NCBI RefSeq assembly: GCF_000317085.1
Contig: NC_019702.1
Location: forward strand, 1,704,394 to 1,768,393
DNA length: 64,000 bases
Source: Synechococcus sp. PCC 7502
GTDB lineage: Bacteria; Cyanobacteriota; Cyanobacteriia; Pseudanabaenales; Pseudanabaenaceae
Reading direction: 5' to 3'
The translations under genes and the position numbers were made by a program. Of this stretch, positions 8,245 through 17,287 are shown piece by piece. The notes beneath the pieces are model-generated. The model saw nothing but the letters and a program-made list of their open reading frames with translations. It did no database searches and was not told the origin of the DNA. Within the stretch, counting starts at the first letter, position 1. Each line of letters opens with the position of its first letter.

Positions 8245-9840
8245 ATGGCAGACTACCAAGGTATTACTCGCACCGTCTGTATTGGGATCGGCGGAACAGG
8301 CGAAAAGGTATTAACTCAGATTAAGAAAATAATCGTTGATCGCTATGGCTCTTTAGATAGCTTACCTGTGGTCAGTTTTGTCCAAATTGATACTGATGAT
8401 GCCATCACTTCTAAAGGGGGTAACAGCTACAGAGGTAAAGATATAAGTTTTCGGGAAACAGAACTAGTTAAAGCCGTAGTATCTAAAACCGAAGCTGAGG
8501 CAATCTCTAATGGAATTCAAGAAGTCTATGACGATAAAGACCTGAAAACCTTGAAGCCTCAGTCTCATATTGCTAGGTGGTTCCCACCTCAATTGGTTAA
8601 AAATATTTCAGCCATTGAAAAGGGAGCGCAAGCCCGCCGACCCATTGGTAGATTAGCCTTTACTAAAAACTATGAAAAATTTCAACAAACTATCGATGCT
8701 GCCGTACGAAGAACTGATGGACACGCTGAATACCTACTTAGTAGTGAGCAAAAACTTAAACTGGATCCGGGTATAAACTTTTTTATCGTAGCTTCACTGT
8801 GCGGAGGTACAGGCAGTGGGATGTTTTTAGATGTTGCTTATGCAATTCGGGGTCTTTACAGCCCTAACCAAGTAAATCCTAATATTAGGCTTTCAGGATA
8901 TTTAGTAATTAGCCCCCAAATTTACGGTGATACTCCCCGTCAGTATGCTAACTGCTACGCTGCCCTAAAGGAACTAGATTACTATTCCAGCGAACACACG
9001 ACATTTGAAATTTGCTACACTCAAAATGATAATAGAGGTATTGTCCGAGAACCCCGTCCTCCTTTTGACTTTCCGTACCTTATTTCTAAGGACATAGCTG
9101 ATACAGGTTCTACCATTTCAACTAGAGAAAAGTTGTTTAATATCACCGCCCAAAAGATTACTCTTGAGTTCTCTGATGAATTATCCCCTAGGGTTAAATC
9201 AATGCGGGATAATTTTCCTGACTATATGCAGCAGTGGGATACCCATCCTCGCTCTAACTGTCAGCAATATATGACCTTTGGCTTGGTCTCTATCCATTTC
9301 CCCAAGGAACGTATTAGTGCTATTACCCAATTTGAAGTTGGCTGTAAACTAACAGCATTTTGGTTAAATGGCATTGGTCAAAGTCCAGATTCGCAAGCAT
9401 TAGTCGATCAGTTTTTAGTTAACTATAATTGGCATCCTAACCTTGCTAAGAAAGATGGATTTGTTAGTAGCTTGGAAAACATCACTGTAGAGGGCGGTAA
9501 AACATTCAAAAAAATTATTGAATCTAATAAAGCTGAATTAAAGAAATCTGTAGATGACTGCAAAACTGATAGCGATCGCCAAGCTTTAGCAAGTAAACTC
9601 AACACCCAACTCAATGCTAAATTCCGTAAGGTAATCCATAGCGATACGGAGGCTGAACGGGGAGAGTGGATAACTAAGCTGCAAAAAGCCAGACTAAATA
9701 TCGAGAATCAATACAATCAGAATATTAAAGACTTTATCTCAGAGCTACTCAATCCCAGCAATTTCAAATTTTCCATTAGAAATACCCGTATCTGGCTTGA
9801 GGCGATGCAGACTGAGTTAAATAATTATCGCTCTGCTATA
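8245..9840 (+). pseudogene. Tubulin/FtsZ-like GTPase, 5' part, interrupted by IS5 copy 2
   Basis: Start ATG 8245 is preferred because AGGAG lies at 8232-8236; a GTG at 8236 is also in frame. The opening glycine-rich loop (CIGIGGTGEKVL) and the tubulin signature VASLCGGTGSGMFLDVAY near residue 190 identify the Tubulin_2-like (FtsZ-like) branch of the tubulin superfamily. The 532 codons before the insertion include a long charged helical part. IS5 copy 2 begins at 9841, after TATA. Excising it joins GCT ATA to GAA AAT in frame with 10751-12400, giving 1081 residues, far longer than FtsZ (~400). Nucleotide binding and polymerisation are inferred from the motif. Confidence 0.88.
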
Positions 9841-9887
9841 GAGCCTGTTTCATATCTATTATGAGCAAGATGTATGATACTTAGAAA

Positions 9888-10199
9888 ATGCTAAATCCAT
9901 ACTCAAGTAGCCTAACAGATAAAGAATGGGAAATTATAGAACCATTGCTCCCAAAGAAAAAGCAAACTAGACCGCCAACTTGGACAAAAAGACAAATTTT
10001 AGACGGCATACTCTACCAACTCAAAAACGGTTGTAATTGGCGAGATATGCCCCGAGACTTACCACCATTCTCTACAGTGTATCGATACTACAAGGAGTGG
10101 AAAGATACAGGTACATTTACTGCGATTATGGAAGCTTTACATGCAACAGCCCGTGAACAGTCAAAAAAAATCAAAATGGACAACTTTAATCATCATTGA
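9888..10199 (+). CDS. IS5-family transposase OrfA (copy 2)
   Basis: 103 residues, N-terminal DUF4096-type domain as in copy 1 (LTDKEWEIIEPLLP, NWRDMP). It ends after TCA AAA AAA ATC, where an A8 tract at 10163-10170 allows a +1 shift into OrfB. ATG 9888 lies about 47 bases inside the left terminal repeat, as usual for such elements. Confidence 0.88.
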   Translation: MLNPYSSSLTDKEWEIIEPLLPKKKQTRPPTWTKRQILDGILYQLKNGCNWRDMPRDLPPFSTVYRYYKEWKDTGTFTAIMEALHATAREQSKKIKMDNFNHH

Positions 10200-10737
10200 C
10201 TCACAAGCAGTGAAAAATACTTGTAATGCAAGTATAGAATCCAAGGGCTTCTGCTCCTACAAAGCAACTAACGGGATCAAAAGACATTTAGCCGTTGACA
10301 CTCTGGGATTTCCTTTCTTTACCTATTTAACAAGAGCAAATGTATCAGATGACCAAGGACTGATTGAGATGTTAACGATTAACATTGATTACTTCAAATC
10401 GAAACCAGATGACATTACGCTAACTACGATATTGCTGGATAGTGGTTATCATATCGAGAAACTGATCCAAGAACTAGAGAAGATATATCCTGAGATTATG
10501 ACTAAGATTAGGTTTGAAATTTCTCCTAAGGTATCAAAGCAAAAGCAGGCAGAAAAAGGTCTGTCTGGGTTTGTAGTTGTGCCGACAAGGTGGGTAATTG
10601 AAAGGTCAAATGCTTGGGTTGAAAGATGCAAAATCTTAGTTAAGAACTTTGAGAGAACTCTCGTTAATGCTACAGCTAAACTCAATCTTTGCTTTATTCG
10701 TTTGATGCTAAAAAGAATTGTTACTCATGAGATATGA
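10141..10737 (+). CDS. IS5-family transposase OrfB, DDE domain (copy 2)
   Basis: Catalytic half of the transposase, in the +1 frame relative to OrfA. It holds IIIDSQAV, ILLDSGYH and RWVIERSNAW, giving the Asp-Asp-Glu triad. It probably has no separate start and is produced as an OrfA-OrfB fusion by slippage. It differs from copy 1 at, for example, QKQAEKG against QQKAEKG and IVTHEI against IATHEI. The frame ends inside the right inverted repeat. Confidence 0.88.
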   Translation: MQQPVNSQKKSKWTTLIIIDSQAVKNTCNASIESKGFCSYKATNGIKRHLAVDTLGFPFFTYLTRANVSDDQGLIEMLTINIDYFKSKPDDITLTTILLDSGYHIEKLIQELEKIYPEIMTKIRFEISPKVSKQKQAEKGLSGFVVVPTRWVIERSNAWVERCKILVKNFERTLVNATAKLNLCFIRLMLKRIVTHEI

Positions 10738-10746
10738 AACAGGCTC

Positions 10747-12400
10747 TATAGAAAATGAAATTACCCGCCTGAATGAAGCAAAAACTCTCGAAGATTTACA
10801 AAAAGTTGTTAAATCAAGTTCAACCGATATAGCTGAAGCTAATGAAAAATTTGAGATGCCTTTTTTCTCGGGAGGAAAGAATAAAAAAGTCAAAGAGATA
10901 GCCCAGTCTTTAATCACGACAGCCTATGGACTTATAGAGCATAATTTTCACTTAACTATCCATCAAGAAGCTCTAAAAATTTGCAAGTCTACAATATCAG
11001 CTATTGAAGACCACTTAAAACAACTAAATGACCTATATAACTCATGTTCTGGTTTATCAAGAAGATACCAAAATTCCAAAAAAGATAGTCAAGAATTTAA
11101 CAATGAAGAAATTCATGGAGAAGCTGTATCCACTAATGAAGATGAGGAACGATGCTATAAAATTCTCATGCCAGACGGTCAAGAGAAATCAGCTCTAATT
11201 CAGCTTACAACAAATACCCTACAAGCTTTTGGCGATGAAAAATCTTTAGTTGGATTAAAAAATATTAGTGAAAACGATCTAGCTAAGGAACTCCCTAAAG
11301 TATTAGCTGAATTTCTTTCACCGCGTATGCAAGAGTTTAGTGGCTCTGTGATTAAACTCTTTGAGAAAAAATACTCTGCCCCAGAAAAACAAAGAATAAG
11401 ATTAGGACAAATTATCAAGGATGGAGGATTGCTTTTACCTTTAGATTTGAGGGACGTTTACTTTCAAGACAGACCAGAAAAGAGTCTCCGAGTAGTTGGC
11501 TTTAAAAGTAGTGACGAACGGGAAGTTGGAAACTTTAAGAAAATTTTGCAAGATAATCAAGTTGAATCAAGCGAATACGAACCGACTAGCAGGGAAGATG
11601 AAGTTGTAATCACCTCTGAAAGTGCGGGCTTTCCTCTTCGGATTATTCGAGGAATTGAAAACTTCAGATTTCAGTATGAACTGCAAAAGCGAGACCCCAA
11701 TATATCTTTGCATAACGATCGCCGTATTAGTTTTCCAGATATAATCCCTCCCGAAGCTAAGGCTGTGGAAAAATTGCAGAATATTTTTTATCCTTGCTTG
11801 GCTCTAGGAATTATTGATCGTTCTGGAAGTTCCCAAGAAATGACATTTTCCTATTACAACAACAGAAGAGAAAAGGAAGTTACTGAGAGTTTAAGTCCTA
11901 ATTGGAACTTTGCCCTAGAACAAGTCTATTTAAATCGAGATATGGAATTTAGTATAGAAAGCAGACTAGAGGAATTAATTAATGGAACCAGTCAATCTGA
12001 ATGGAAATCTAAGTATCGTCCAATGCTTGTAAGATTTAAGCAAGAAGTGGATAGCTTTACCGATAGAGATCAAAACTATCGAAGTAAAGAGCTAATTCTT
12101 GGTTCTAATCAAGTTTCTCCCCCTCAAATAGGGATAATTGACAAATTTGATCGAAAAGTTCAAGATCGACTTTTAGACAAACAAGCTAATAATGTATTAG
12201 CATCGGGTGAAAACTCTCTAGCTAGTAATAATGCTCAGTTTGTTGATGCAGAAGTAGTATCAGATTCAAAAGTATATAACTCTTCAACCAGTGAACTGGA
12301 AGAGGGAATAAAACGTCTTGACGATTTATTATTGGATGGAGTTATTGATGGAGAAGATTATCAAAGAATGAAAACAAAATTAATTGGAAAATATCGGTAG
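10747..12400 (+). pseudogene. Tubulin-like protein, 3' part with C-terminal SHOCT motif
   Basis: Continuation of the tubulin-like frame after IS5 copy 2; the true coding resumes at 10751. The middle part is charged and rich in helix. The last ~30 residues, LEEGIKRLDDLLLDGVIDGEDYQRMKTKLI, match the SHOCT short C-terminal domain, commonly found as an oligomerisation or targeting tail. The stop codon TAG at 12398-12400 lies inside the left terminal repeat of the IS1-family element beginning at 12396. The natural end may therefore have been a few residues further on. A Met at 10718 inside the insertion sequence could give a fusion start, but this is unlikely to be meaningful. Confidence 0.85.
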
Positions 12401-13275
12401 TGCATCAAGATGAGGTAGTATAGAGAAAAGAGATAGTAGATAAAGACATGGAATGCCTATTGTGTGGACATCATAAAGTTTATGGACATGGTACAACCAG
12501 CAAAGGCAACGTCAGGTATGAATGTCCTAAATGTAAGAAGACATTTGTGGAGACCTTGGATACGATTTACTATCATCGGCATATAGATGCAGAAAAGATT
12601 CATTTAGTCCTGCAAAGCCAAAGTGAAGGAGTAAGCTTACGAGGTATAGCAAGATTGAGTGGATTAGCATATAACACAGTGGTTAGCATAATTAGACAAG
12701 CCTCACAGAAAGCCCAAATGGTTCATAACCAAGAAGTTAAAGCAGTAGAGACAGAAGAAATCAGTAGTGATGAAATGTGGTCATTCGTAGGAAAAAACAG
12801 AAAAACTGCTTACCAACAGAACTTGAGTCAGGAGACTGTTGGATTGGGGTAAGCATAGGTAATGATAGTGGATTGATTTTAGCGGCAAGAGTAGGAAAAC
12901 ATACGGATGAATTAATTGAGGAGATAGTTAGGAAAGACCGATTGCCAGCATTGGAATACTGATGGGTGGGGAGGATATGAGAGAGTGTTGGCAGAATATG
13001 TAGAACACTATATCGGCAAAGATCGCACTCAAAGAATAGAGAGGACGAATGGTATTTTAAGGCAACAGACAGGTAGATTTCATCGACGACAGCATAAATT
13101 CAGCAAGTTATGGGAGTGGACTGAAATAGCAGTCAGATTATTAGTCACATTTTTTAATTGGATATGGATTCACTCTCGAAAAAAGACAACTGCTGCCCAG
13201 AGAGCTAATTTAACCAATAGAAAGTGGACTTGGGATAATATTTGCACCTACTCTACTTTACTTTGACGCACTACC
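12396..13275 (+). mobile_element. IS1-family insertion sequence, inactivated
   Basis: Bounded by GGTAGTGCATCAAGATGAGGTAG on the left and the complement of GGTAGTGCGTCAAAGTAAAGTAG on the right, an imperfect inverted repeat typical of IS1-type elements. No convincing target duplication is seen (left flank AAAATATC, right flank AATAATTT). It carries a transposase gene broken by a deletion. The left terminus supplies the stop codon of the tubulin-like gene. Confidence 0.85.
12448..13266 (+). pseudogene. IS1-family transposase (InsA/InsB type), frameshifted
   Basis: The first frame (12448-12852) has the zinc-finger-like start MECLLCGHHKVYGHG with CPKCKK, a helix-turn-helix, and the first catalytic Asp in SSDEMWSF. 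A -1 move at the heptamer A AAA AAC (12792-12798, in the correct phase) continues with KKQKNCLPTELESGDCWIGVS, ending IEEIV; this is the classic IS1 programmed frameshift signal. A second break near 12928 is different: the expected linker before GKTDCQHWNTDGWGGYERV is missing and the frame changes, so the second Asp and RIERTNG Glu are out of frame (12985-13266). Bases appear lost there, leaving the element defective. Confidence 0.85.
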
Positions 13276-13364
13276 AATAATTTGAAATTAACAAATCATA
13301 CTTAATCAAGTAAACTCATTAGAAAAAGGTAGAATGTAAAGGTTTGTTGAGATAAATTAATCCT

Positions 13365-15110
13365 GTGTCTGCTGCCCTTCCATCTCTAACAACCAATGAT
13401 CCAGTCTCTCAGCCTATGCCGAGATTTTTTGTAAGCACCTCTGATTCCTCTGATTATCGATGGAGTCGGGATAATTACTCACCCCTCGCCCGCAGCATAG
13501 ATATATGGCGCACTATGCTGACCTTAGTTTTATACTCTTGGTTAGATGCTAGAGCTTGGAGCTATGTAGGCGGTAAAACTCCCGAAAAAGTGCAGAAGCG
13601 TCGCCGTAGTCGGGCAATTTGGCTTAGAGAATCAATGCTACAGCTAGGTCCAACTTTTATTAAGGTGGGGCAGTTATTTTCTACCCGTGCTGATTTGTTT
13701 CCCGCCGAGTATGTCGAAGAATTATCAAAACTCCAAGATCGGGTGCCTGCCTTTAGTTATGAAATAGCCCAACAAATTACCGAGACAGATTTAGGTAAAA
13801 GCCTAGATCAAATGTACCAATATTTTGATCCCGTCCCGATCGCCGCTGCCAGTTTAGGACAGGTACACAAAGCCAGATTACACTCAGGCGAAGAAGTTGT
13901 AGTCAAAGTGCAACGCCCGGGCTTACTTAAGCTTTTTGCCATAGACCTAGGCATTCTCAAACAAATCGCTCAATACTATCAAAATCACCCTAAACATGGT
14001 AAAAATAGAGATTGGCTAGGCATTTATGATGAATGTCAGCGAATTCTATACCAAGAGGCAGATTATCTCAATGAAGGACGTAATGCTGATACCTTTCGGC
14101 GTAATTTCCGTAGTAGCGATCGCATTCTTGTCCCTAAAGTCTATTGGCGTTATACCTCTAAGCGCATTCTTACTTTAGAATATCTACCCGGAATAAAGAT
14201 TAGTGATTATAGTTCCTTAGAAGCCGCAGGCATAGACCGAAAAATCTTAGCAAAACTAGGGGCAGAATCCTATCTACGGCAGTTATTAAATGATGGATTT
14301 TTCCACGCCGATCCCCACCCTGGTAATCTTGCGGTCAATACCGATGGCTCCTTAATTTTCTATGATTTTGGCATGATGGGACAAATTCAACCCATTACGA
14401 AAACTAAATTAGTCAATGTTTTTTTTGGGATTGCCCAGAAGGATGCGGAACTAGTAATTGCATCCCTAATAGATTTAGGTGCTTTAGAGATTTCAGGGGA
14501 TATTGATCCTGTGCGCCGTTCGGTACAATATATGTTAGATAACTTCATGGGTAAGCCGATGGCATCTCAATCGATCACCGCCATTAGTGATGATTTGTTT
14601 GAAGTTGCCTACGCTCAACCCTTTCGGTTTCCTGCCACATTTACCTTTGTGTTACGGGCTTTATCAACCCTAGAAGGATTGGGAAAAGGACTTGATCCAG
14701 ATTTTAACTTTATGGAGGTGGCAAAACCCTTTGCTACGGATTTAATGGGAAATAATAATGGTTTTGCTTCAAGTTTATTGGGTGAGTTAGGAAAACAAGC
14801 GGCACAGGTGGGAAATACTGCCTTTAATCTGCCTCGGCGGATGGAAGAAACGATTGTCAAAATTGAGCGCGGTGATATTAAGCTTAGAGTGCGATCGCAG
14901 GAAACTGATCGGCTATTAAGACGCTTGAATGGAGTTGGTACTAGTGGAATTTATGCCATGATTGGCGTGGGTTTATCCCTAGTGGCAACAATTTTATTTG
15001 TAACAGATTGGTATTGGTTAGCGGCGATCGCTTTAATTCTAGGAAGTATCTGTATAATTACTAGCTTAAGGATGCTGGCACGCATGGATCGAATGGAAAA
15101 AATGTTTTAG
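13365..15110 (+). CDS. ABC1/ADCK (UbiB-like) atypical kinase family protein
   Basis: 581 residues from GTG 13365. This family of atypical kinases/ATPases supports quinone and lipid homeostasis; in cyanobacteria several paralogues exist. Visible motifs: KxGQ-type signature TFIKVGQLFSTRADLFP, the Ala-rich loop AAASLGQVHKARLHSG, VVKVQRPG with the ATP-binding Lys, FFHADPHPGN and FYDFGMMG (metal-binding Asp). Two C-terminal transmembrane helices (around 520-560) suggest membrane attachment. The gene lies just downstream of the IS1 remnant and 10 bases ahead of a PP2C phosphatase on the same strand, so the two are probably co-transcribed. The substrate is unknown. Confidence 0.9.
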   Translation: MSAALPSLTTNDPVSQPMPRFFVSTSDSSDYRWSRDNYSPLARSIDIWRTMLTLVLYSWLDARAWSYVGGKTPEKVQKRRRSRAIWLRESMLQLGPTFIKVGQLFSTRADLFPAEYVEELSKLQDRVPAFSYEIAQQITETDLGKSLDQMYQYFDPVPIAAASLGQVHKARLHSGEEVVVKVQRPGLLKLFAIDLGILKQIAQYYQNHPKHGKNRDWLGIYDECQRILYQEADYLNEGRNADTFRRNFRSSDRILVPKVYWRYTSKRILTLEYLPGIKISDYSSLEAAGIDRKILAKLGAESYLRQLLNDGFFHADPHPGNLAVNTDGSLIFYDFGMMGQIQPITKTKLVNVFFGIAQKDAELVIASLIDLGALEISGDIDPVRRSVQYMLDNFMGKPMASQSITAISDDLFEVAYAQPFRFPATFTFVLRALSTLEGLGKGLDPDFNFMEVAKPFATDLMGNNNGFASSLLGELGKQAAQVGNTAFNLPRRMEETIVKIERGDIKLRVRSQETDRLLRRLNGVGTSGIYAMIGVGLSLVATILFVTDWYWLAAIALILGSICIITSLRMLARMDRMEKMF

Positions 15111-15120
15111 TAAGAAGACT

Positions 15121-15888
15121 ATGAAACTAGTATTTGCTGGAAATACCGATGTGGGCTGTGTGAGATCAGCAAATCAAGACTCTTTCTGGATTGATCCTGA
15201 GGGACGTTTTTTTGTTGTTGCCGATGGGATGGGTGGTCATGCTGGCGGCGAAGAAGCTAGTCGGATTGCGGTTGATGTCATTAAAACTTACCTAGAGACA
15301 AAGTGGGACGAAGACCTTGCTCCCCAAGAACTTTTACAGTCAGCGATTAATCTTGCCAATGATGCCATCTTAAAGGATCAGGACTCCCATCCCGTACGGC
15401 GTGATATGGGGACAACGGTGGTAGTGCTGGTATTTAGGGATAATGAACCTTGGTATTGTCACATCGGCGATTCCCGTTTGTATCGGTTGCGGGGTGCAAA
15501 GTTAGAGCAAATTAGTGCCGATCATACTTGGATTGCTAAGGCAATTGAAACAGGGACAGTAGATGCGGAAGAGGCGAGGTCTCACCCTTGGCGACACATG
15601 CTCATCCAGTGCTTAGGTAGAGAGGATATTGACAGGATTAAAGCTGCTAAAGTGGACTTCCAGCCCGGCGATCGCTTCTTAATTTGTAGTGATGGTTTAA
15701 CCGAAGAATTGAGTAACGAGCGGATTGCTAACCAACTTAAAACTATTCGCTCCTGTGAACAGGCAACCACTGCCCTGATTAATGCAGCAAAAACTAAAGG
15801 TGGTAGAGATAATATTACTGTGGTAATTGTTGCTAACGATTTACAGAACCAAGAAGCTATAGACGAAGCAGAAGTAAGTGTAGAGTAG
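15121..15888 (+). CDS. PP2C-family Ser/Thr protein phosphatase
   Basis: 255 residues, a single bacterial PP2C (Stp1/PphA-like) domain with no extra module. Metal-coordinating and conserved motifs are complete: NQDSFW near residue 19, VADGMGGHAGG near 35, MGTTVV near 97, HIGDSRLYRL near 115, ICSDGLTEEL near 187 and GGRDNITVVIV near 231. It removes phosphate from phospho-Ser/Thr (and in cyanobacterial relatives from P-II). It is soluble and begins 10 bases after the UbiB-like kinase gene. Pairing a phosphatase with a kinase-fold protein suggests a functional link, but this is inference. Confidence 0.93.
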   Translation: MKLVFAGNTDVGCVRSANQDSFWIDPEGRFFVVADGMGGHAGGEEASRIAVDVIKTYLETKWDEDLAPQELLQSAINLANDAILKDQDSHPVRRDMGTTVVVLVFRDNEPWYCHIGDSRLYRLRGAKLEQISADHTWIAKAIETGTVDAEEARSHPWRHMLIQCLGREDIDRIKAAKVDFQPGDRFLICSDGLTEELSNERIANQLKTIRSCEQATTALINAAKTKGGRDNITVVIVANDLQNQEAIDEAEVSVE

Positions 15889-15927
15889 GTTTTATCTAGT
15901 TATGGAATTCAATCTTGAACTTAAGTA

Positions 15928-16698
15928 ATGACCAAGGATCAAGCAAAGGAACATAGATGGTTCTGGCATAATGGGTTCTTAAGTTGTGATCTGCTTTCCC
16001 AATGGCATCATGGCTTTTTTACTAGGGATTATGCGCCTCAGACTCCACAGGCTTTACATAAATATTTTGGAGATTTTGGAGCTTCAAGGGCATATCACGC
16101 GAAACAGGTTCATGGCGATCGCATTGTTAATACTTCAGACTTTAGTGGTGATTATTTACCCGAGGCAGATGGTGTATTTACCTCCGATCCCAATACTTCC
16201 GTTTGGGCTTGTTCTGCTGATTGTGTACCGATCTTAATTGGCGATCGCTCATTAGGTACTGTAGCGGCAATTCATAGTGGTTGGCGGGGAACTGCTAAGG
16301 GAATTTTAGGTAAGGCGATCGCAAAATTTATAGAAAGTGGTAGTGATCTCTCGAATTTAGTCACTGCCCTTGGTCCTGCCATTTCAGGTACATCCTATCA
16401 AGTCCAAACCGATGTTGCTGATCAGGTTTTAACCACAATTAAAAACCCAGTGGGAGTATTCCCAGATGCTACCTTAGGGCATTGTCGGCTCGATTTGCGT
16501 TTAGTCCAACAGCAACAATTACTAGAGCTAGGTTTAACTATTTCCCAAATTGCGATCGCCCCCTACTGCACATTTCAAACCCCTGAACATTTTTTTTCCT
16601 ATCGCCGTAACTGTTTAGAAAATTCGATAAAATCAAGTCCGCAAATTCACCCGCAAATTCAATGGTCGGGAATTGCATCGGTTGAACGCAGCAATTAG
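15928..16698 (+). CDS. pgeF: Peptidoglycan editing factor PgeF (YfiH, laccase-domain family)
   Basis: 256 residues of the DUF152/YfiH family. Members are copper-binding oxidase-like folds; E. coli PgeF removes L-Ser wrongly placed in peptidoglycan precursors. Motifs visible: the His in KQVHGDRIV, CSADCVPILI, and AIHSGWRGTAKGI with the metal-binding His, plus a late Cys (PYCTFQ) and SYRR. Length is normal. It follows the PP2C gene by 39 bases and converges with the membrane protein gene at 16709-17209, leaving only 10 bases between stops. Confidence 0.92.
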   Translation: MTKDQAKEHRWFWHNGFLSCDLLSQWHHGFFTRDYAPQTPQALHKYFGDFGASRAYHAKQVHGDRIVNTSDFSGDYLPEADGVFTSDPNTSVWACSADCVPILIGDRSLGTVAAIHSGWRGTAKGILGKAIAKFIESGSDLSNLVTALGPAISGTSYQVQTDVADQVLTTIKNPVGVFPDATLGHCRLDLRLVQQQQLLELGLTISQIAIAPYCTFQTPEHFFSYRRNCLENSIKSSPQIHPQIQWSGIASVERSN

Positions 16699-16708
16699 GA
16701 CTCTATCT

Positions 16709-17209
16709 CTATCCTTTAACAGGTAAAAGAGTAGTTAGATCGATAAATTTGCATTGTACCAGTGCCAAAATTACCAAAGTGTAAGCTGTAGAAGAAAGAA
16801 GTCCCATCCATAGCTCTCGTTTGAGATTACGTTCTTGATTTTGCTGAGCTTTATTTTGAAAGGCGGCGATCGCTCCCCACTGCATTAATAAAATTCCCAC
16901 CAAATTTGACAGCCAATAACCCACAAAGGTACCAGGTAATAATAGCTGTGGAGAAAATAGACTACATATATAACCAAATCCGTAGGCGATCGGCAGATTA
17001 AACACAATATCATTCCACCAGCAGAGGGGAGAAAGCATATAGCCCAGTCCCAGAAGTATCGCAGCTTTAATTTTCTGTACGGATAAATGTAGAGGTAAAT
17101 TTAGAGCTAAACTCTTGGAAACTTGATTAGAAGGAGATTCTTGATTTTCTTTAGCTAATTGGTTGTCAATTTTGAGTGGATTAAAGATTAGGTTAAACAT
17201 TAAAATCAA
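16709..17209 (-). CDS. Hypothetical membrane protein
   Basis: 166 residues with about four hydrophobic segments (AAILLGLGYMLSPLCWW, FNLPIAYGFGYICSLF, WLSNLVGILLMQWGAI, STAYTLVILALVQC). Not assigned to a family. The N-terminal 45 residues are polar. The double Trp of SPLCWWNDI and the tidy helix pattern suggest a real small integral membrane protein. A start at the second Met (MFNLIF, three codons in) is equally likely. It sits tail to tail with pgeF. Confidence 0.65.
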   Translation of the reverse strand: MILMFNLIFNPLKIDNQLAKENQESPSNQVSKSLALNLPLHLSVQKIKAAILLGLGYMLSPLCWWNDIVFNLPIAYGFGYICSLFSPQLLLPGTFVGYWLSNLVGILLMQWGAIAAFQNKAQQNQERNLKRELWMGLLSSTAYTLVILALVQCKFIDLTTLLPVKG

Positions 17210-17287
17210 TATTAAAAATTAAAAGCACAGTATCTTGATGTGGTTGCTGTAATATTATCGCTCAAATACTTTAAAGATTGCAAAAAC

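Larger units (their letters stand above)
9841..10746 (+). mobile_element. IS5-family insertion sequence, copy 2 (906 bp)
   Basis: Same length and same inverted repeats as the copy at 6809-7714, but plus orientation. TATA duplications lie at 9837-9840 and 10747-10750. It splits the tubulin-like gene. The predicted proteins differ from copy 1 at only a handful of positions. With copy 1 it forms an inverted pair, so recombination between them could invert 7715-9840. Confidence 0.93.

Noticed and set aside
10718-10760. Possible new start for the 3' tubulin piece inside the IS5 right end
   Set aside because: The ATG belongs to the terminal repeat region; fusion expression is possible in principle but no promoter or ribosome site is seen.
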